A program made the translations under genes and the position numbers. The notes under the pieces were generated by a model. It ran no database searches and was not told the DNA's origin. It saw only the letters and a program-made list of their open reading frames with translations. DNA of 64,000 nucleotides from Smallanthus sonchifolius (Eukaryota > Streptophyta > Magnoliopsida > Asterales > Asteraceae), in the NCBI GenBank assembly GCA_023525975.1, contig CM042029.1:67551429-67615428 (forward strand). Direction: 5' to 3'. Shown piece after piece: positions 33,557-45,475 of the stretch. Each line of letters opens with the position of its first letter. Positions within the stretch are counted from its first letter, which is position 1.

Positions 33557-35060
33557 TTGTCTTTATATGTGGATGATATGATTATTACAGGTGATGATTA
33601 TGATGGCATTGAATCTTTGAAACATGATTTGGCTCATCGTTTTGCTATGAAAGATTTGGGATTATTACGGTATTTTTTGGGGATTGAGGTAGCTCAATCT
33701 AAAAAGGGATATCTTCTATCTCAGACGAAGTATGTTTCTGATCTGTTTCAACGTGCGAGACTTTCAGATAACAGAATTGCAGACACTCCTCTTGAAACCA
33801 ACGTGCGTTACTCTCCCACTGATGGTGTTCCTCTATCTCATCCAAGCCTATATCGTACCATTGTAGGCAGTTTGGTTTATCTCACAGTTACTCGCCCTGA
33901 TATTGCTCATGCTGTAAATGTGGTTAGCCAGTTTGTTACCGCTCCTATTTCTGTTCACTAGGGAGCTGTTCTTCGTATTTTGAGATATTTTCTTGGCACT
34001 AAGTTTCAGAGTCTTCTGTTCCCCTCTACATCTTCTCTGGAATTACGTGCCTATAGTGATGCTGATTGGGATAGTGATCCTGATGATCGTAAATCCACTA
34101 CTGGTTTCTGTATTTTCCTTGGTGACTCCTTAATCTCATGGAAAAGCTAGAAACAAGATGTTGTTTCTAGGTCCTCCACTAAGGCTGAATACCATGCTAT
34201 GGATGTGACTACATGTGAAATTGTTTGGTTACGATGGCTTCTGGCAGACATGAGCGTTGTTGTTTCCTCGCCTACCCCATTACATTGTGATATCAAAGTG
34301 CTATGCAGGTTGCTAAGAACTCTGTCTTTCATGAACGGAAAAAACATATTGAGATAGATTGTCATTTTACTCGTCATCATCTTCAGCTCGGGACTATCTC
34401 ACTTCCTTTTGTTCCATCAGCCTTGCAGATTGAAGGTGTTTTCACCAAGGCTCAATCGGCATCTCGGTTTCGTTTTTTGTGGGATTATTGGATTTTAATA
34501 ATCCCACCTTTTACCAATTGTCCAATAATAATCCCAACTGAAAATATTCTTACCACCGGTCCCTATTTTTTTACATTGGACCCCCCGTTAAAAAAACTTA
34601 ACGCCGTTATAGTTTATATGACGTGAACATCTACAAACCGTCGAAAAGTCGAGCTAAGCTAGTAGTGGTCTCGTGGTGACTTTTGAAATTGGCTCTGATG
34701 GTGTTTAACTGGTCTCGTGGGTCCGGAAAGTCCAAATAGAGACAACGATGGTGTTTAACGAGACCAGTTAAACACCACCAAAGTCAATTTCAAAAGCCAA
34801 CACGAGACCACTGCTAGCTTGGCTCGACTTTCCGACGGTTTGCAGATGTCCACGTCATATAAACTCTAACGGCGCTAGGTTTTTTTAACGGGGGTCCAGT
34901 GTAAAAAAATAGTTTGAAAGTAGGGACCGGTGGTAAGAATATTCTCAGTTAGGATTATTATTGGCCAATTGGTAAAAGGTGTGATTATTAAAATCCAATA
35001 ATCATTTTTTGTGTGACAAACTCTCAATGTTTATTTCTATTGTATTGTGAGTTTGAGAGG
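33557..35060 (+). pseudogene. Copia RT C-terminus and RNase H, interrupted by a MITE
   Basis: After a frameshift the YVDD active site (SLYVDDMIITGDD) and HRFAMKDLGLLRYFLGIEV are readable. TAG at 33959-33961 stands where Trp is expected, followed by RNase H (AYSDADWDSDPDDRKSTTGF, STKAEYHAM). The last codons (RFRFLCDKLSMF) are split by the MITE at 34482-35004. Confidence 0.9.
34482..35004. mobile_element. Palindromic (foldback) MITE, probable Mutator type
   Basis: The two halves are long inverted copies, from GGATTATTGGATTTTAATAA at the left to TTATTAAAATCCAATAATC at the right, with arms of about 240 bp. Both arms carry the phrases ACCTTTTACCAATTG, GGTCCCTA and GTGTTTAACTGGTCTCG or their complements. 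Perfect 9-bp duplications TTTTTTGTG (34473-34481, 35005-35013) flank it, the size typical of MULEs. Confidence 0.92.
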
Positions 35061-35063
35061 GGA

Positions 35064-35240
35064 TGTTAGTATAATAAGTCTGTTATGGGCTTTCGCCCAT
35101 TTAGCCCATTTAGATTTCTATTTAATGTTTGCTTTACCTTCATTTGAATGTAATCTTCATTTGTATAATATAGAGACTCCATCTTTTCTCTGTCATGCTC
35201 ATTTAATAACATATATTACTCTGTACTTGCGCAGCCAACA
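35064..35240 (+). repeat. Short 3' LTR of the decayed copia
   Basis: It follows the purine tract GAGAGGGGA and begins TGTTAGTATAATAAG; the probable end is CAGCCAACA. At about 177 bp it is short for an LTR. No matching 5' copy is in the window. Confidence 0.65.
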
Positions 35241-35388
35241 TCCTATTTTATCTCATCTAGGACTCAATTAAAAATAGAGAAAAATTTAAAATTAAATAAA
35301 TACTCCAAGTATATCTATCTGCTGACTCTTAAAGCTAATGGGCCGACTTAATTTCAAGTTGGGTTTGGGCTTCTGTTGATCGACATAT

Positions 35389-35760
35389 TTATGTCAATGT
35401 TGCCGGCTTTGACTCTTCACACTCCTTCTCAATGCCGACTTCTTCGATTCCCAAGTCTGAACGAAATTCTACCGACTTTGCCTTTGTCAGTCCTTTCGTT
35501 AACACATCGTCTACATGCAAATTTGTATCAACATAGATCACATCAATTTCTCCTTTCAACACCTTCTCAGGTATGAAGTGGTAGTGCACTTCGATCTATG
35601 TGCTTATGAGCATGAAACGTAGGGTTTTCGGCTAGTTGTATGGCTGATTTGTTGTCACAAAACAATTTCACTTTGTAGTCAAACCGATTGATTCAATCTT
35701 GCATTAACCGGACCAGCCAAACTAACTCTTGAGCTGTTACTGCCAAGAAATTAAAATAAT
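35389..35760 (-). pseudogene. Copia RNase H fragment on the opposite strand
   Basis: The minus strand reads TAQELVWLVRLMQD, then LFCDNKSAIQLAENPTFHAH and, after a one-base shift, HYHFIPEKVLKGEIDVIYVD ending DVLTKGL. It belongs to a different copia from the plus-strand one to its left. Confidence 0.85.
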
Positions 35761-36717
35761 CACCAAAATGTCAAGTCACAAGTTAACTTTAGCTTTATTC
35801 GAATCAAGTTAGAACTTAAATCTCAGCTAGCGTTTTTTTTAACAACCATATGGAATTAAAAACCAACATGAACCACACCTTAGCAAAAAGCTAAAGAGGG
35901 CCTAACGAAAGTTAAAGCAGAAACATCAAACGAAACATACAACAATACTTAACACAAAAATCCAATCTTCTTAAAGAATACCGTTCAGTTATGCTCTGTT
36001 TCAAATCCATCGAAAGATGTTTCATTTATGTCCTTCACCGAGAGAAACTACAAGAAAGTTGGTTTTAACCGACGAGGGATTTAGCGACGACATATTGTCG
36101 TCGCCATTAACCAAACAATTCCGACGACAGGTGGTCGCTGATGATGAGACCAGATATGAGGTAATACTAGTCGTCGCAAATGAGGAGCTGAAAGTCGCCA
36201 ATGAGGAGTTGAAATTTTTGTCGCTGCATAGCGGGAAACCTGAAAGTTCTGGCGCTGCTGAAAATGATTTTACTCTTTTTTTTATTCAATTTTTTTCGTT
36301 TTTGATGATTAGGGTTCCTAAAATTAATTTTCCTCATTCTTTCCTTCCACACCACAGAATCAAGAAGCACCAAAGGGGGAGTTCCATGGTAAGCAGCACG
36401 TACGCAAAATCAAGAAGCCACCATCATCGTTTCCTTCGTCCACCAAGGAAGCCACCACTGAGGAGCCATCTTAGACAACCTCCATCATCGTTTCCTTGGT
36501 CCACCAAAGAAGCCACCACTGAGCTCGTCTCTCTCGTATGTATCTCTATCTCTGTATCTCTTTGTATCTCGTGGAATTATGCAAAACAACAATGTCAAAG
36601 ATAACTACACCAAACCTAACAATCTGTTATGCAAGATTGGTTTACCATCTACATTAATGTGTTTAAAGCATTCCCTCTTGTATTGTTTAATAATATGTTT
36701 ATTGTATTATTTAATAC

Positions 36718-37681
36718 ATGATAAAATTCAAGAAGAGCTCGTCAAAATGCAAAGTGAAGCCGGTGATTCATCGGTTGATGAGACCGAGTGTCTACGACGT
36801 GCACTTGGTCAAAGGCGTGGTTGGCAACGGGGTGTTGGTCGACAGTTGAAACACACATCCTACGATGTGTCAAATGTATCCACCGGCCGTTATAGTGAAA
36901 TAGAAGAAAATATGAGGAAAATGAATGAAACAATGCAACAAATGCAAGATGAAATCACTCAACTAAAAGGTGTAAAATCCTACGCGCGCACGAGTAGGGC
37001 TGTTTACGAACCGAACCAAACCGAGCGAAGGTCTGCTAGAACTCGCTTCGTTTACAAACCGAGCGGCTCGGTTCGGTTCGAATTTACAAATCCGAGCGAG
37101 AATGTATTGCTCAAACTCAGTTAGATTTATATCCGAGCAGCTCGGTTCTGTTCGTTTTCGCTCGATTTCAAAAATCCAAAGCCTGAAAATAAAAAAAAAT
37201 AAAAAAATCTTCATCTTCAAAATCTAAAAAGTATACAAAATCCAAATAAAAAAACATACAAAATAAACATGTACCCAATAGTTTAGTTTGATGTCCAACA
37301 ATCACTAGTAAGTGAAATAATATCAACCTTTTTCAAAACGTCATTTAATGTTCAGTAAGAATGAGGGGTTTCAAGAACTCAAAAAGGTTAAAAAAATATG
37401 TTTCTATATAAATATATATATATATATATAATAAATTAAAAAATAATTCGAGCCAAACCGAACGAGCAACGAGCGAGCGTACCTATGCTCGTGCTCGGCT
37501 CGTTTACAAACCGAACCGAGCGACTCGTCTCGTTTTCAACCGAGCGAAAATCGAACGAGCGTATTTCTGAGCATTTTTCGAGCGAGTATCGAACGAGTTT
37601 TGAGCGTCGAGCTTTGTGGACAGCCTACGCACGAGTGAAGAATCAGGTCAAAATGATGAAAATGAGGATAACTATTCATAG
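36718..37681 (+). pseudogene. CACTA-associated TNP1/Ptta-like C-terminal ORF, split by a hAT MITE
   Basis: The readable part is QEELVKMQSE, then TECLRRALGQRRGWQRGVGRQ and a coiled-coil MRKMNETMQQMQDEITQLKG, resembling the C-terminal tail of plant En/Spm transposase-associated proteins. The frame enters the MITE at 36995. Beyond the second target duplication it continues as an acidic tail (SEESGQNDENEDNYS) to TAG 37679-37681. MITE plus duplication is 641 bp, so the insertion also shifts frame. Confidence 0.7.
36995..37627. mobile_element. hAT-type MITE, TAGGGCTGT family, copy 1
   Basis: Ends are TAGGGCTGTTTACGAACC and the imperfect inverse TTTGTGGACAGCCTA. Perfect 8-bp duplications CGCACGAG flank it (36987-36994, 37628-37635). 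The interior has CGAGC-rich ends (GAGCGGCTCGGTTCGG) around an AT-rich centre with an AT microsatellite near 37415. Confidence 0.92.
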
Positions 37682-37965
37682 TTGCATTTAGTTTATTTGA
37701 ATATGGATAGAGCATTAGTTAATATTTTGAATTATTGTAATTTGGATTTGGTTTTTTTGTATTTTAAGTCGTATTCAGTATTGGTAATTTTAATTTTGTT
37801 GTCAAAATCCAAGAAAAAAAAATTAAAAAAAATATATATTTTTTTAATTACTGACTTTTATTAAATATAAAAAAAGGATTTTATTAAATATTTATTTTTA
37901 AATGCAGGATTATATTTGGTGGTTGGCTATTCGTGACGACATGTCGTCGCTAAAAGTCTTATTTT

Positions 37966-38850
37966 TGAACATAAGATGAAGTTTAGTCATAATGAAAAGA
38001 AGGACGATTACAATAAACCAATCCTACTAAAAACAAAGTTTTGGGTCTTAGGGGCCAAAATATTACTATGCACGACTCGTTGAACCCTGTTTAGGAATTC
38101 CACTGCCTCCCGTAGCATGTGGTTTGTTTCCTCTCAGTTGAACTTGAAGTTGCCATAATATCAGGAATCGAAACTAAAACAGTAACTAGTTTCGGATGAG
38201 TAACCTTGATCGAAACTACTAGTTTCGATAAAGAAATACTTGATCGAAACTCCTAGTTTCGATTGAAGAAAAAAAACTGCCCGAAACTTATAGTTTCGAT
38301 TGAAGAACAAATCCCGAAACAACTAGTTTCGATGAAGAATCCCTTGGTCAAAATAAGCAGAATTCCTGTAAAAACAACTAGTTTCGATTACAACTAGTTT
38401 CAATGTCCAAGTTTCGATTGAAAAGCTACACACAGTAGTTTCGATGAGAACAAGACAAACAAAGCTAGTTTCAATTGTACCTCTACCAGACAGGGTGTAG
38501 ACAAAAAGATTCGATGATCAACATAATGTCCCCAGAGTAGTTTCGATGGCTTCTTCCCCAAGTTAGAAAACCTCCATTGATGATCAATCTCAGAAATCAA
38601 TATCTTCAAAATAACAATCCAATCCAGCAAAACGTCTCGTCAAAAAGGTCCTGATTGCAAATCCAACCTCCGATTTTGAAACCACTATCAAAACACGTCA
38701 GAAATAGATGAAACAGTACCGATGGCGATGAAACAGTGCTCGTAGAGTCCAGATGCAGAAAACTTCAATAAAAACGTAGTAAACACCTAGAATCGATTAC
38801 AAAAACCTAATAATACTCAGAAACAAGAGCATATAGCTCTGATACCAATT
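37966..38850 (-). other. Copia leader (minus strand) with repeated TAGTTTCGAT words and PBS
   Basis: On the minus strand TGGTATCAGAGC (38848-38837) is an initiator-Met PBS just inside an LTR. Between 38150 and 38560 the word TAGTTTCGAT or its close variants occurs more than ten times, several paired as ATCGAAACTAC-TAGTTTCGAT dyads. No coding sequence is seen. Confidence 0.65.
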
Positions 38851-39390
38851 GTAGGTCCAGATTTCAACTTGAAATCTCACAGATGATCGATTCTCCACAC
38901 ACAAAGGCAGAAACAGTGTGTATGGAGGTGAAACAGAGGATAGAAACAGATTTTTGGTGAAGATAACAGGCTAAACACACTCACAATCAATACAAATTTG
39001 ATTCTAAAATTGTAAGAACAGGTATCAAACAAGTACGCAAGATGTATTGATTGAAGAACAATGTGAAAGAGAAATTTAGGGTTACAGCCGCAACCACACC
39101 CTAAAATTTCTCAAACTAGGCTATTTATAGTAAGTCAACAGGTATCGAAACTATGCCAACCGAAACTACTAGTTTCGGTTGAACATTTATAAGTGATTGA
39201 CTAACCTGTCGAAACTTACTATCTATCGAAACTACTAGATTCTATTGAAGAAACTCAATCGAAACTAAGTAGTTTCGATGGCCCAGACTTAGCTAAATAA
39301 AACAGTAAATTATAGGAACTGAAATTACAGTAATGAAATGACAGAAAGTAAACTAAGCTAACATTGTTCAAAAATACAATAATGACAACA
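38851..39390 (-). repeat. Copia LTR (minus orientation)
   Basis: The plus-strand ends are TGTAGGTCC at 38851 next to the PBS and GACAACA at 39390, so on the minus strand it starts TGTTGTCATT. A TATA-like CTATAAATAG lies at about 39128-39119 on the minus strand. Upstream of it (39140-39290) are further ATCGAAACTA/TAGTTTCGAT dyads. Confidence 0.65.
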
Positions 39391-39858
39391 TCTTATACAG
39401 AAAAACCTGTCTTTACACCAAACAAAGTTAAGTATAGTTTACAATTCAATATGTTCAAAGCATGTCTAAAGCATATATGTGAAAACATACAAGGTTCCAA
39501 GCATACAATTCAAGCTTGATAATAGAAAACTAGACACGCAAACCCACAGATTTCCATTTTAAAAAAAGGGAGCAAGCAGATACTCCAAGTTAAAGTTGAT
39601 ACCCAACAAAACTCGCCAAGGTTTTGTGGTAAGTTATAGTTTCGGATTCCCCTATAAATGATCATGTTAGGTACTACCTTAGGCTTGGGCTGCAAGTTAA
39701 TGAATGTACTGACATGAACACATGTAATGGTCACCTAATAGTTTAAGACATAAGCATAAAGATCAATCACAAGAACATAGATATTGAATTGTTCAATAGA
39801 TAAAGTTGATGACATGTTTCACCCCAAAAGTAAAAATAGTAAAAAGGGGCTATGTAAA

Positions 39859-41104
39859 TGATAAGTGACCAAAGTTTCATGTATTAAAAGGTGCAATATG
39901 TTATATTTATGCAAATTAATATGTGGAATACAAAGGTTTTGTGTAGCTGTGCATGTGCAGGTTTTGGACGCTTAAAGTATGAGTTTGGAAGATATTAGGC
40001 GAGAGATGCAAGAGTCGGAAGAGACACGGAGAAAACGAGGCAAAATGCAGGGTCAGCGTAAGGCTACGCTGCTACAGCGTAAGCCTACGCCGGACCAAAT
40101 TTTCAAACAGAAGCATCAGACCTGCAGCGTAAGGCTACGCCATATCAGCGTAGGCCTACGCCTAAAGTCTTCCTTCACAGCAGCTTCTGGTGTACCGGCG
40201 TAGGCCTATGCCCTCCCAGCGTAAGCCTACGCTGGGTGCGTTTCAGACGCGGGTTTTGGGCGAAACAGCCGATTTTCAATGGTTAATTAGGTTTTTCTTC
40301 CCCAAATTCGAATTCATCTTGGACACCACAGTTCTTGGGGCGATTTTGGAGTTCTTGGAGGAGAAAGAACACGATTCTAACATTCGATTGAAAGATTGAA
40401 GATGATTTCCACCACCATGAGCGGCTAATTCACCGGTAATCATTCCCGGGTGGATTGTTTGTAAGTTTTTAGGGTTTTATCATGTGCTAGCTTTGAGAAA
40501 CAATTCTTGTAATCATTTGGTTTGAAACACTTGAATCTTTGTGTTTAGTATGGTTATGAACTCACGGGAGTCGATAAATTCTTGCACCATTGACCCCGTT
40601 AGATGATAATTGCTATGAACTTTGATTTATGTTGAATCTATTGATTAATCTAATTCTATATTGCATACATTTGTCTCGATTTCATTCGTGAATATTGTTT
40701 TACACTATTTGCCGATGATGTATGAATGTTGATGTTCTTGGTTAGATTTGGTTAATTAGATTTGAATAACCATTCGATTGTTTGAACTCAAATGTTGGTG
40801 TGATAATTCCTAATTACTTGTGAACTTGAAACCCGGGTGTGATACCCTTTTTAATTATTGTTTACAACTTAAACCGTTTTGTTTGGTACTTGATTTGTTT
40901 GTTGAGTTTATAAAGTTTTCACTTAAATCATTGATTGTGTTTGGTCAGAAAGACCCGTTGTAACTTCATAATTTGCATTGTTAATTGAAGTTGAGCACCG
41001 ACCACAAACTCTTCGTGGTTCGACACCCTTCTTACCCTAACTAGTTTAAGGTGATTAGGACACTCTATTTCTTTATCTTTGACCGGTCCCTTCGACACCG
41101 ATCA
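39859..41104 (+). repeat. Solo LTR of the Athila/Tat-like family
   Basis: 1246 bp with the same ends as the LTR at 11970-13218 (TGATAAGTG ... CACCGATCA) and close similarity throughout. It is flanked by perfect 5-bp duplications GTAAA (39854-39858, 41105-41109), so it arose by LTR-LTR recombination. The palindrome cluster (40050-40250) differs in detail from the other copy. Confidence 0.95.
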
Positions 41105-44100
41105 GTAAACTCACTTGAGTTATGTACGAATAGATAGCACCATACGAGGATGCAATTGGGACCACAGTTACTGTCTGTGAACGGCTTAAGTATGCCCTAG
41201 AATTATAAGCATAATAATTAGGGACATATGGGATTGTGACAATGAAACGGAAGGATTGAATGTCCTAAAACAAACTTAGGGTTAATGGGTAGACGAACTT
41301 GTCCATGGGAATAAGGGTTTCTTAATATAATAATTAAGATAAAAAGTGTTTCGTGTCGAACGTCTCTAGCTGTGAATAATTTAATATATTCGTGCGTTTG
41401 AACCGTTAAATAATGGTTTAGGAAAATAATATAATTCATTATATTGTTTTTGAGTTCATAAAAATAATCGTTTTCACGTTAAAATAATAAATGTATTATT
41501 TTTATTCGAAAATATAAACGTGAGTAATAATATAAATAATTGTAATATCTTTAAGTTCGCAATGTAACACGGTCATTCTTAACGTGGTGAAAATAATATA
41601 CCTCTATATTATTTTATTTGGAATCACGGTTTAGAAATAATATAATTATATTATTTAAATGTGGAGAAACATTAAAACGGCTTATAAAAACCAAACCCGA
41701 GCTTACGAGTGTTTTTCCGGCTCAAAACATGTTAGTATATTAATATAATAGGATGGGGATGCGTTTTATATTAAAAATAATTATTTAAAAATTAATTATA
41801 CGAAAACAGGGGTTGGAGACTCGAACCCAGGTCTCCTCCCCACCAGCACACATACTTAACCATCCCACTAGTTAGGATAATCGCATACAGATCCGTAATA
41901 AATTTTTTTAAACATACCAGTCAAGTGGGTTCTCTTCCCCTACGCGAGCCGATCCCAACACAAGCCAATTACCTTCGCATTCGACATCGTTTGATCACAA
42001 GATCATAGGGATTTTGTTCAAAAGCGTATTGCGAATCCATGTATAAGATTAATTGCAAAAACATTGTGTTTAGGATAGTTTAATTTCGTTTTAGAAAACG
42101 AGAACCCTACGTATGAACATGGAATCAATTTGATCAAATTCAATATTGAAACTCGATGGAATCATGGGTATTTTATTCATTTGGACATTGTGAATCTGTT
42201 GATGTGGTTTAATTGGATTAAGATCGACTCTAGGATCAAAAGCCCCAAAATGTTTTATGCATGAACACTAGTTTACGGATTAAGTCTTATTTGATGTTTT
42301 TTGTTAAAATTAACATAGGGTTATCATCGCAAATGGTATTTCGAAGCTAGTGATATGATTTAATTGCATTTAAACAGCGTCTAGGACAACGATCAATTAA
42401 ATCGGTTTCGTATGAGCCCTATATTATGGATTTTGATCCCATCGATGATATAAGGTTAAATTAGCATAGGGCTTTCAATTGATGGCTTAAGACAAAGCTG
42501 AGGGTGCAAGAAATTACCAGATTGGTGTTCGGATTTACTGCGTTCGAATAAAACGGGTGTCGACGTTGACGGTTTTGGTCTTCAGTGTACCCGGCCACCC
42601 CTCCGACCAAATTGATACGTGCAAAAGCTTCAAGGGAACTCTTTTAGTGTGCGCAGAGGGTTTGATCGCACATATCATGAACGAACTGATCGAATTGATA
42701 GTTTATAGTGATGGTTTCAACGGTTACGGCTTGGGTGAGATGAATGGGATTAATTCGAAGTTAATTATCTTGTTAATTGTTCCAATAATGATCGGTATTA
42801 TCTTTTCTACGAATCTCAGGTACGAATTTGGAGAGTCTTGATGGTTACGGCTTTAATTGGATCACAAGAGTCAGGATTTTGACTTTTTAAAAGTCAACAT
42901 AAACAATTTGAATTGATTTTGACTTTGAGCGTCGACAAATCAAGTTTTAGGACTTGGCAGAACTAGTCCCTGAAGTTTGAGTTTAAATTATCGACTGAAT
43001 TAGTCCTTGAGGTTTGGATTAGGTTAGGATTTAACGAAACTTTGCTAACGAAGTTATCCTAAAATGTCCGAATAACGCTTTTATGTAATTAATTGTTATT
43101 TTTGAAATACAATAGATGCATGTAAGTATGTATGCTTAGGAAATGCCATAGATGAATAGGATATCTTTCATTGAAAAGGATACCGGTAAGTCATACGATA
43201 TTGAAATTACTAGTTACGGAAAAGTAAAAATATAGGCCGGAATTTCCTAGGGATTACAGGGGAGGGGAGACCTTAGTCCAGGTCTGTATTTGAGTCTGTA
43301 GTTTGAGTCATAAAATCACAAAAATCCATAAAAAAAAATTAAAAAAATTTGAAAAATGTCCTTAGATTAGAGTTTTGCAACTAAATTGAAAATGATAGTA
43401 CAATCGGGAATTTGTGTGTGGAATTTAATTAAATAATAATGATGATCAAACATGTCTAATTGTAACATTTTGGTAGGCTCAACCGACTTTGAATAGCTTA
43501 AAAATCCTGATAGTGAATCTAACTTAATTGAATAATTAATTCAGGATGTCTCGTGGGTTCTCATCTTAGGAGTGTAGGTAAGGTCGAAACTGTCAATAAA
43601 GGATGATAGGTACATTTATAAACAAAAAATTATAAGTTTTTAAAATTTTGGCACACTGCTTTCTTTTTATGAAAATAAATCCGAAAGTTGGTGGCGCCCG
43701 TAATCCACAATCCATCCATCTTGCATGAGCTTAATTAAATCAATTGAAAGCTTGAGTCTCGTCTATGTGTTACCCTCCGGGATAGTGACTTGGTTGATAC
43801 ACCCATGGGCGGGACTTAAGTGATCAGTATTGGATGACTGAGTTAGGTTTACGTGTTTCCCTTCAGGATGGTGACTTGAAGGATAAACCCATGTTCCGAA
43901 GCTTAGGTATTTCATTGCTTAAAAGCTGTAGCCTACGTGTTATATATCGTGTTCCAGCGTGATTGAAACACCACTGGGTTAGGTTTATTCATATAACATT
44001 AATAAAAGCTCAAAACATTCATCCATCGATCCACAATTCATATAATTTTCAAAAAACATATAAATTCGTGTTTATAGTGGTGGGAAATCTATATGGTTTA

Positions 44101-44386
44101 ACCCATGTCTAAACATAACCTTGAGATGGGATTAGACTAAGTTGTAGCTTCCTGAGTGTGAGATCCATTGATAAATTGTTGGCTTGGTAATGTATAATAT
44201 TTTAGATCACAGAATTAGGGGCTCGAGAGTCGGTGGTTGGGTTTAATCATATAGAAATACTGATTGTTATGGTTAACATGTTGAGAAATCAAAAGATGTG
44301 AAAGAATGAAGATAAAAAGCAAGTTTATGATTATGATTCCAAGCATAATTCTTTTTCAGTACGCAAAAGGTTAAGTGTGGGGGATG
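41105..44386. other. No gene; repeat-derived DNA
   Basis: AT-rich, with no coding sequence I can support. The last 700 bases before the LTR at 44387 resemble the non-coding 3' part of an Athila/Tat-like element and end in a purine tract (GTGTGGGGGATG). Confidence 0.45.
41806..41890 (-). repeat. Possible tRNA-derived SINE fragment
   Basis: The minus strand reads GGGATGGTTAAGTATGTG and, 25 bases later, GGGTTCGAGTCTCC, spaced like pol III A and B boxes; the second is a good B-box match. The ends and a tail are not clear. It is not an intact tRNA gene. Confidence 0.35.
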
Positions 44387-45475
44387 TGATGTAAGGTCAA
44401 ATGTCCCATGTTTAAGTATCGGTTTTGTATAGTTTTATGCGTTTTACTTTGTATATAGAGTCGGTTTTACGTTGGTATTCGTGTCTGAGTCTATTACAGG
44501 TCAAAGGTGTTAAATGATCGAATAACGAGGCTTAATGGAGAAGGCACGAAATTCCAGGGGGTTAAAGTGTCAAAATGTCAAAGTTTGGTAAAGTAAGTCT
44601 TCGCGGTACGCGAAGACTGGGAAGGAAATCTTCGCGACACATTCGACGAAATGAGAAACCAGCCCCGACTAGATTGTTCTTCGCGCTACGCGAAGAACTA
44701 GCGTTGGAAGTTCGCGACACGCGAAGGGCCGGAGGAGCAGGAAAAAGCCCTAATTTTATAATTAAAAGGAATTCAAGCCCTAATTCGTAATCAACTTTCA
44801 TTCTACCGATTTCAGAGCAACCAAGGGCGATTTTCAGAGGCAAGGAAAGTTCCAGATCATCTATTGAAGCTATGCTCGTGTGTCTGACAAGCATGCGTGG
44901 CTAAGCTGCGTGTGGCTTTCTCCCAACGGATGGTTCGTTTAGGTTTTCGTATTTGATTCAGTTGTTCACCTATTTAGATTGATTAGTTTCGGACAATAAC
45001 TGATTGATTGATGTATTGGTTGGATTGGGCAATTTTATGTATGTGTTTTGAGTTTGTTTGCTTTACAATCTTGTTCGGTTGATGACAAAACTTAGTAGCA
45101 TGGTTGGGTGACTAAAGTAGGTAACTTGATAATGATAAATTGGGTATTTGAATGGTACTGGTTATGACAAACTAGTTGTATGGGTTTCTGACAAATAATT
45201 TCTCTTCAATTACTAATTCAATCGATTTTCCAACACTATGTCTATGTGGTGTCTAAACTGAGTAACTGGATTGTATGTGAAACCTAGAACCTGACGTTTG
45301 GGAGGGAGTTTCATCTTTATTTGATCTGTGTTTTCATTCTAATTTACTAAGCTAAGAAATTTAACTTTCCACTTATTACCTGTGGATTCGACAACCCTAC
45401 TTCCCTATCTACAATCCAAGGTAGATAAGTAGTAGTTTTTATAAGTGTTTTTTATTGACCTTGACACTGCGATCA
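44387..45475 (+). repeat. LTR (3' or solo), Athila/Tat-like
   Basis: It begins TGATGTAAGG after the purine tract and ends CACTGCGATCA, the same end style as the LTR at 11970. Dyads CTTCGCG-GTA-CGCGAAG (44599), CTTCGCG-CTA-CGCGAAG (44679) and TTCGCG-ACA-CGCGAA (44710) lie just upstream of TATAATTAAAA near 44757. It interrupts a minus-strand gag. Confidence 0.7.

Larger units (their letters stand above)
36045..37965 (+). mobile_element. Decayed CACTA (En/Spm-like) element
   Basis: The left end has AACTACAAGAAAG, a mutated CACTACAAGAAA-type terminus, followed by GCGACGACATATTGTCGTCGC. The right end carries the inverted counterpart (GACGACATGTCGTCGC near 37937). The extreme right terminus and target duplication are not recognisable. 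It contains a transposase-associated ORF fragment and a nested hAT MITE. Confidence 0.65.

Noticed and set aside
36017..36604. 195-codon open frame at the left part of the CACTA element
   Set aside because: It contains duplicated low-complexity stretches and the element's own terminal repeats; I see no protein family pattern.
41820..41890. A functional tRNA gene on the minus strand
   Set aside because: Only the box-like words are present; no acceptor or anticodon stem can be folded.
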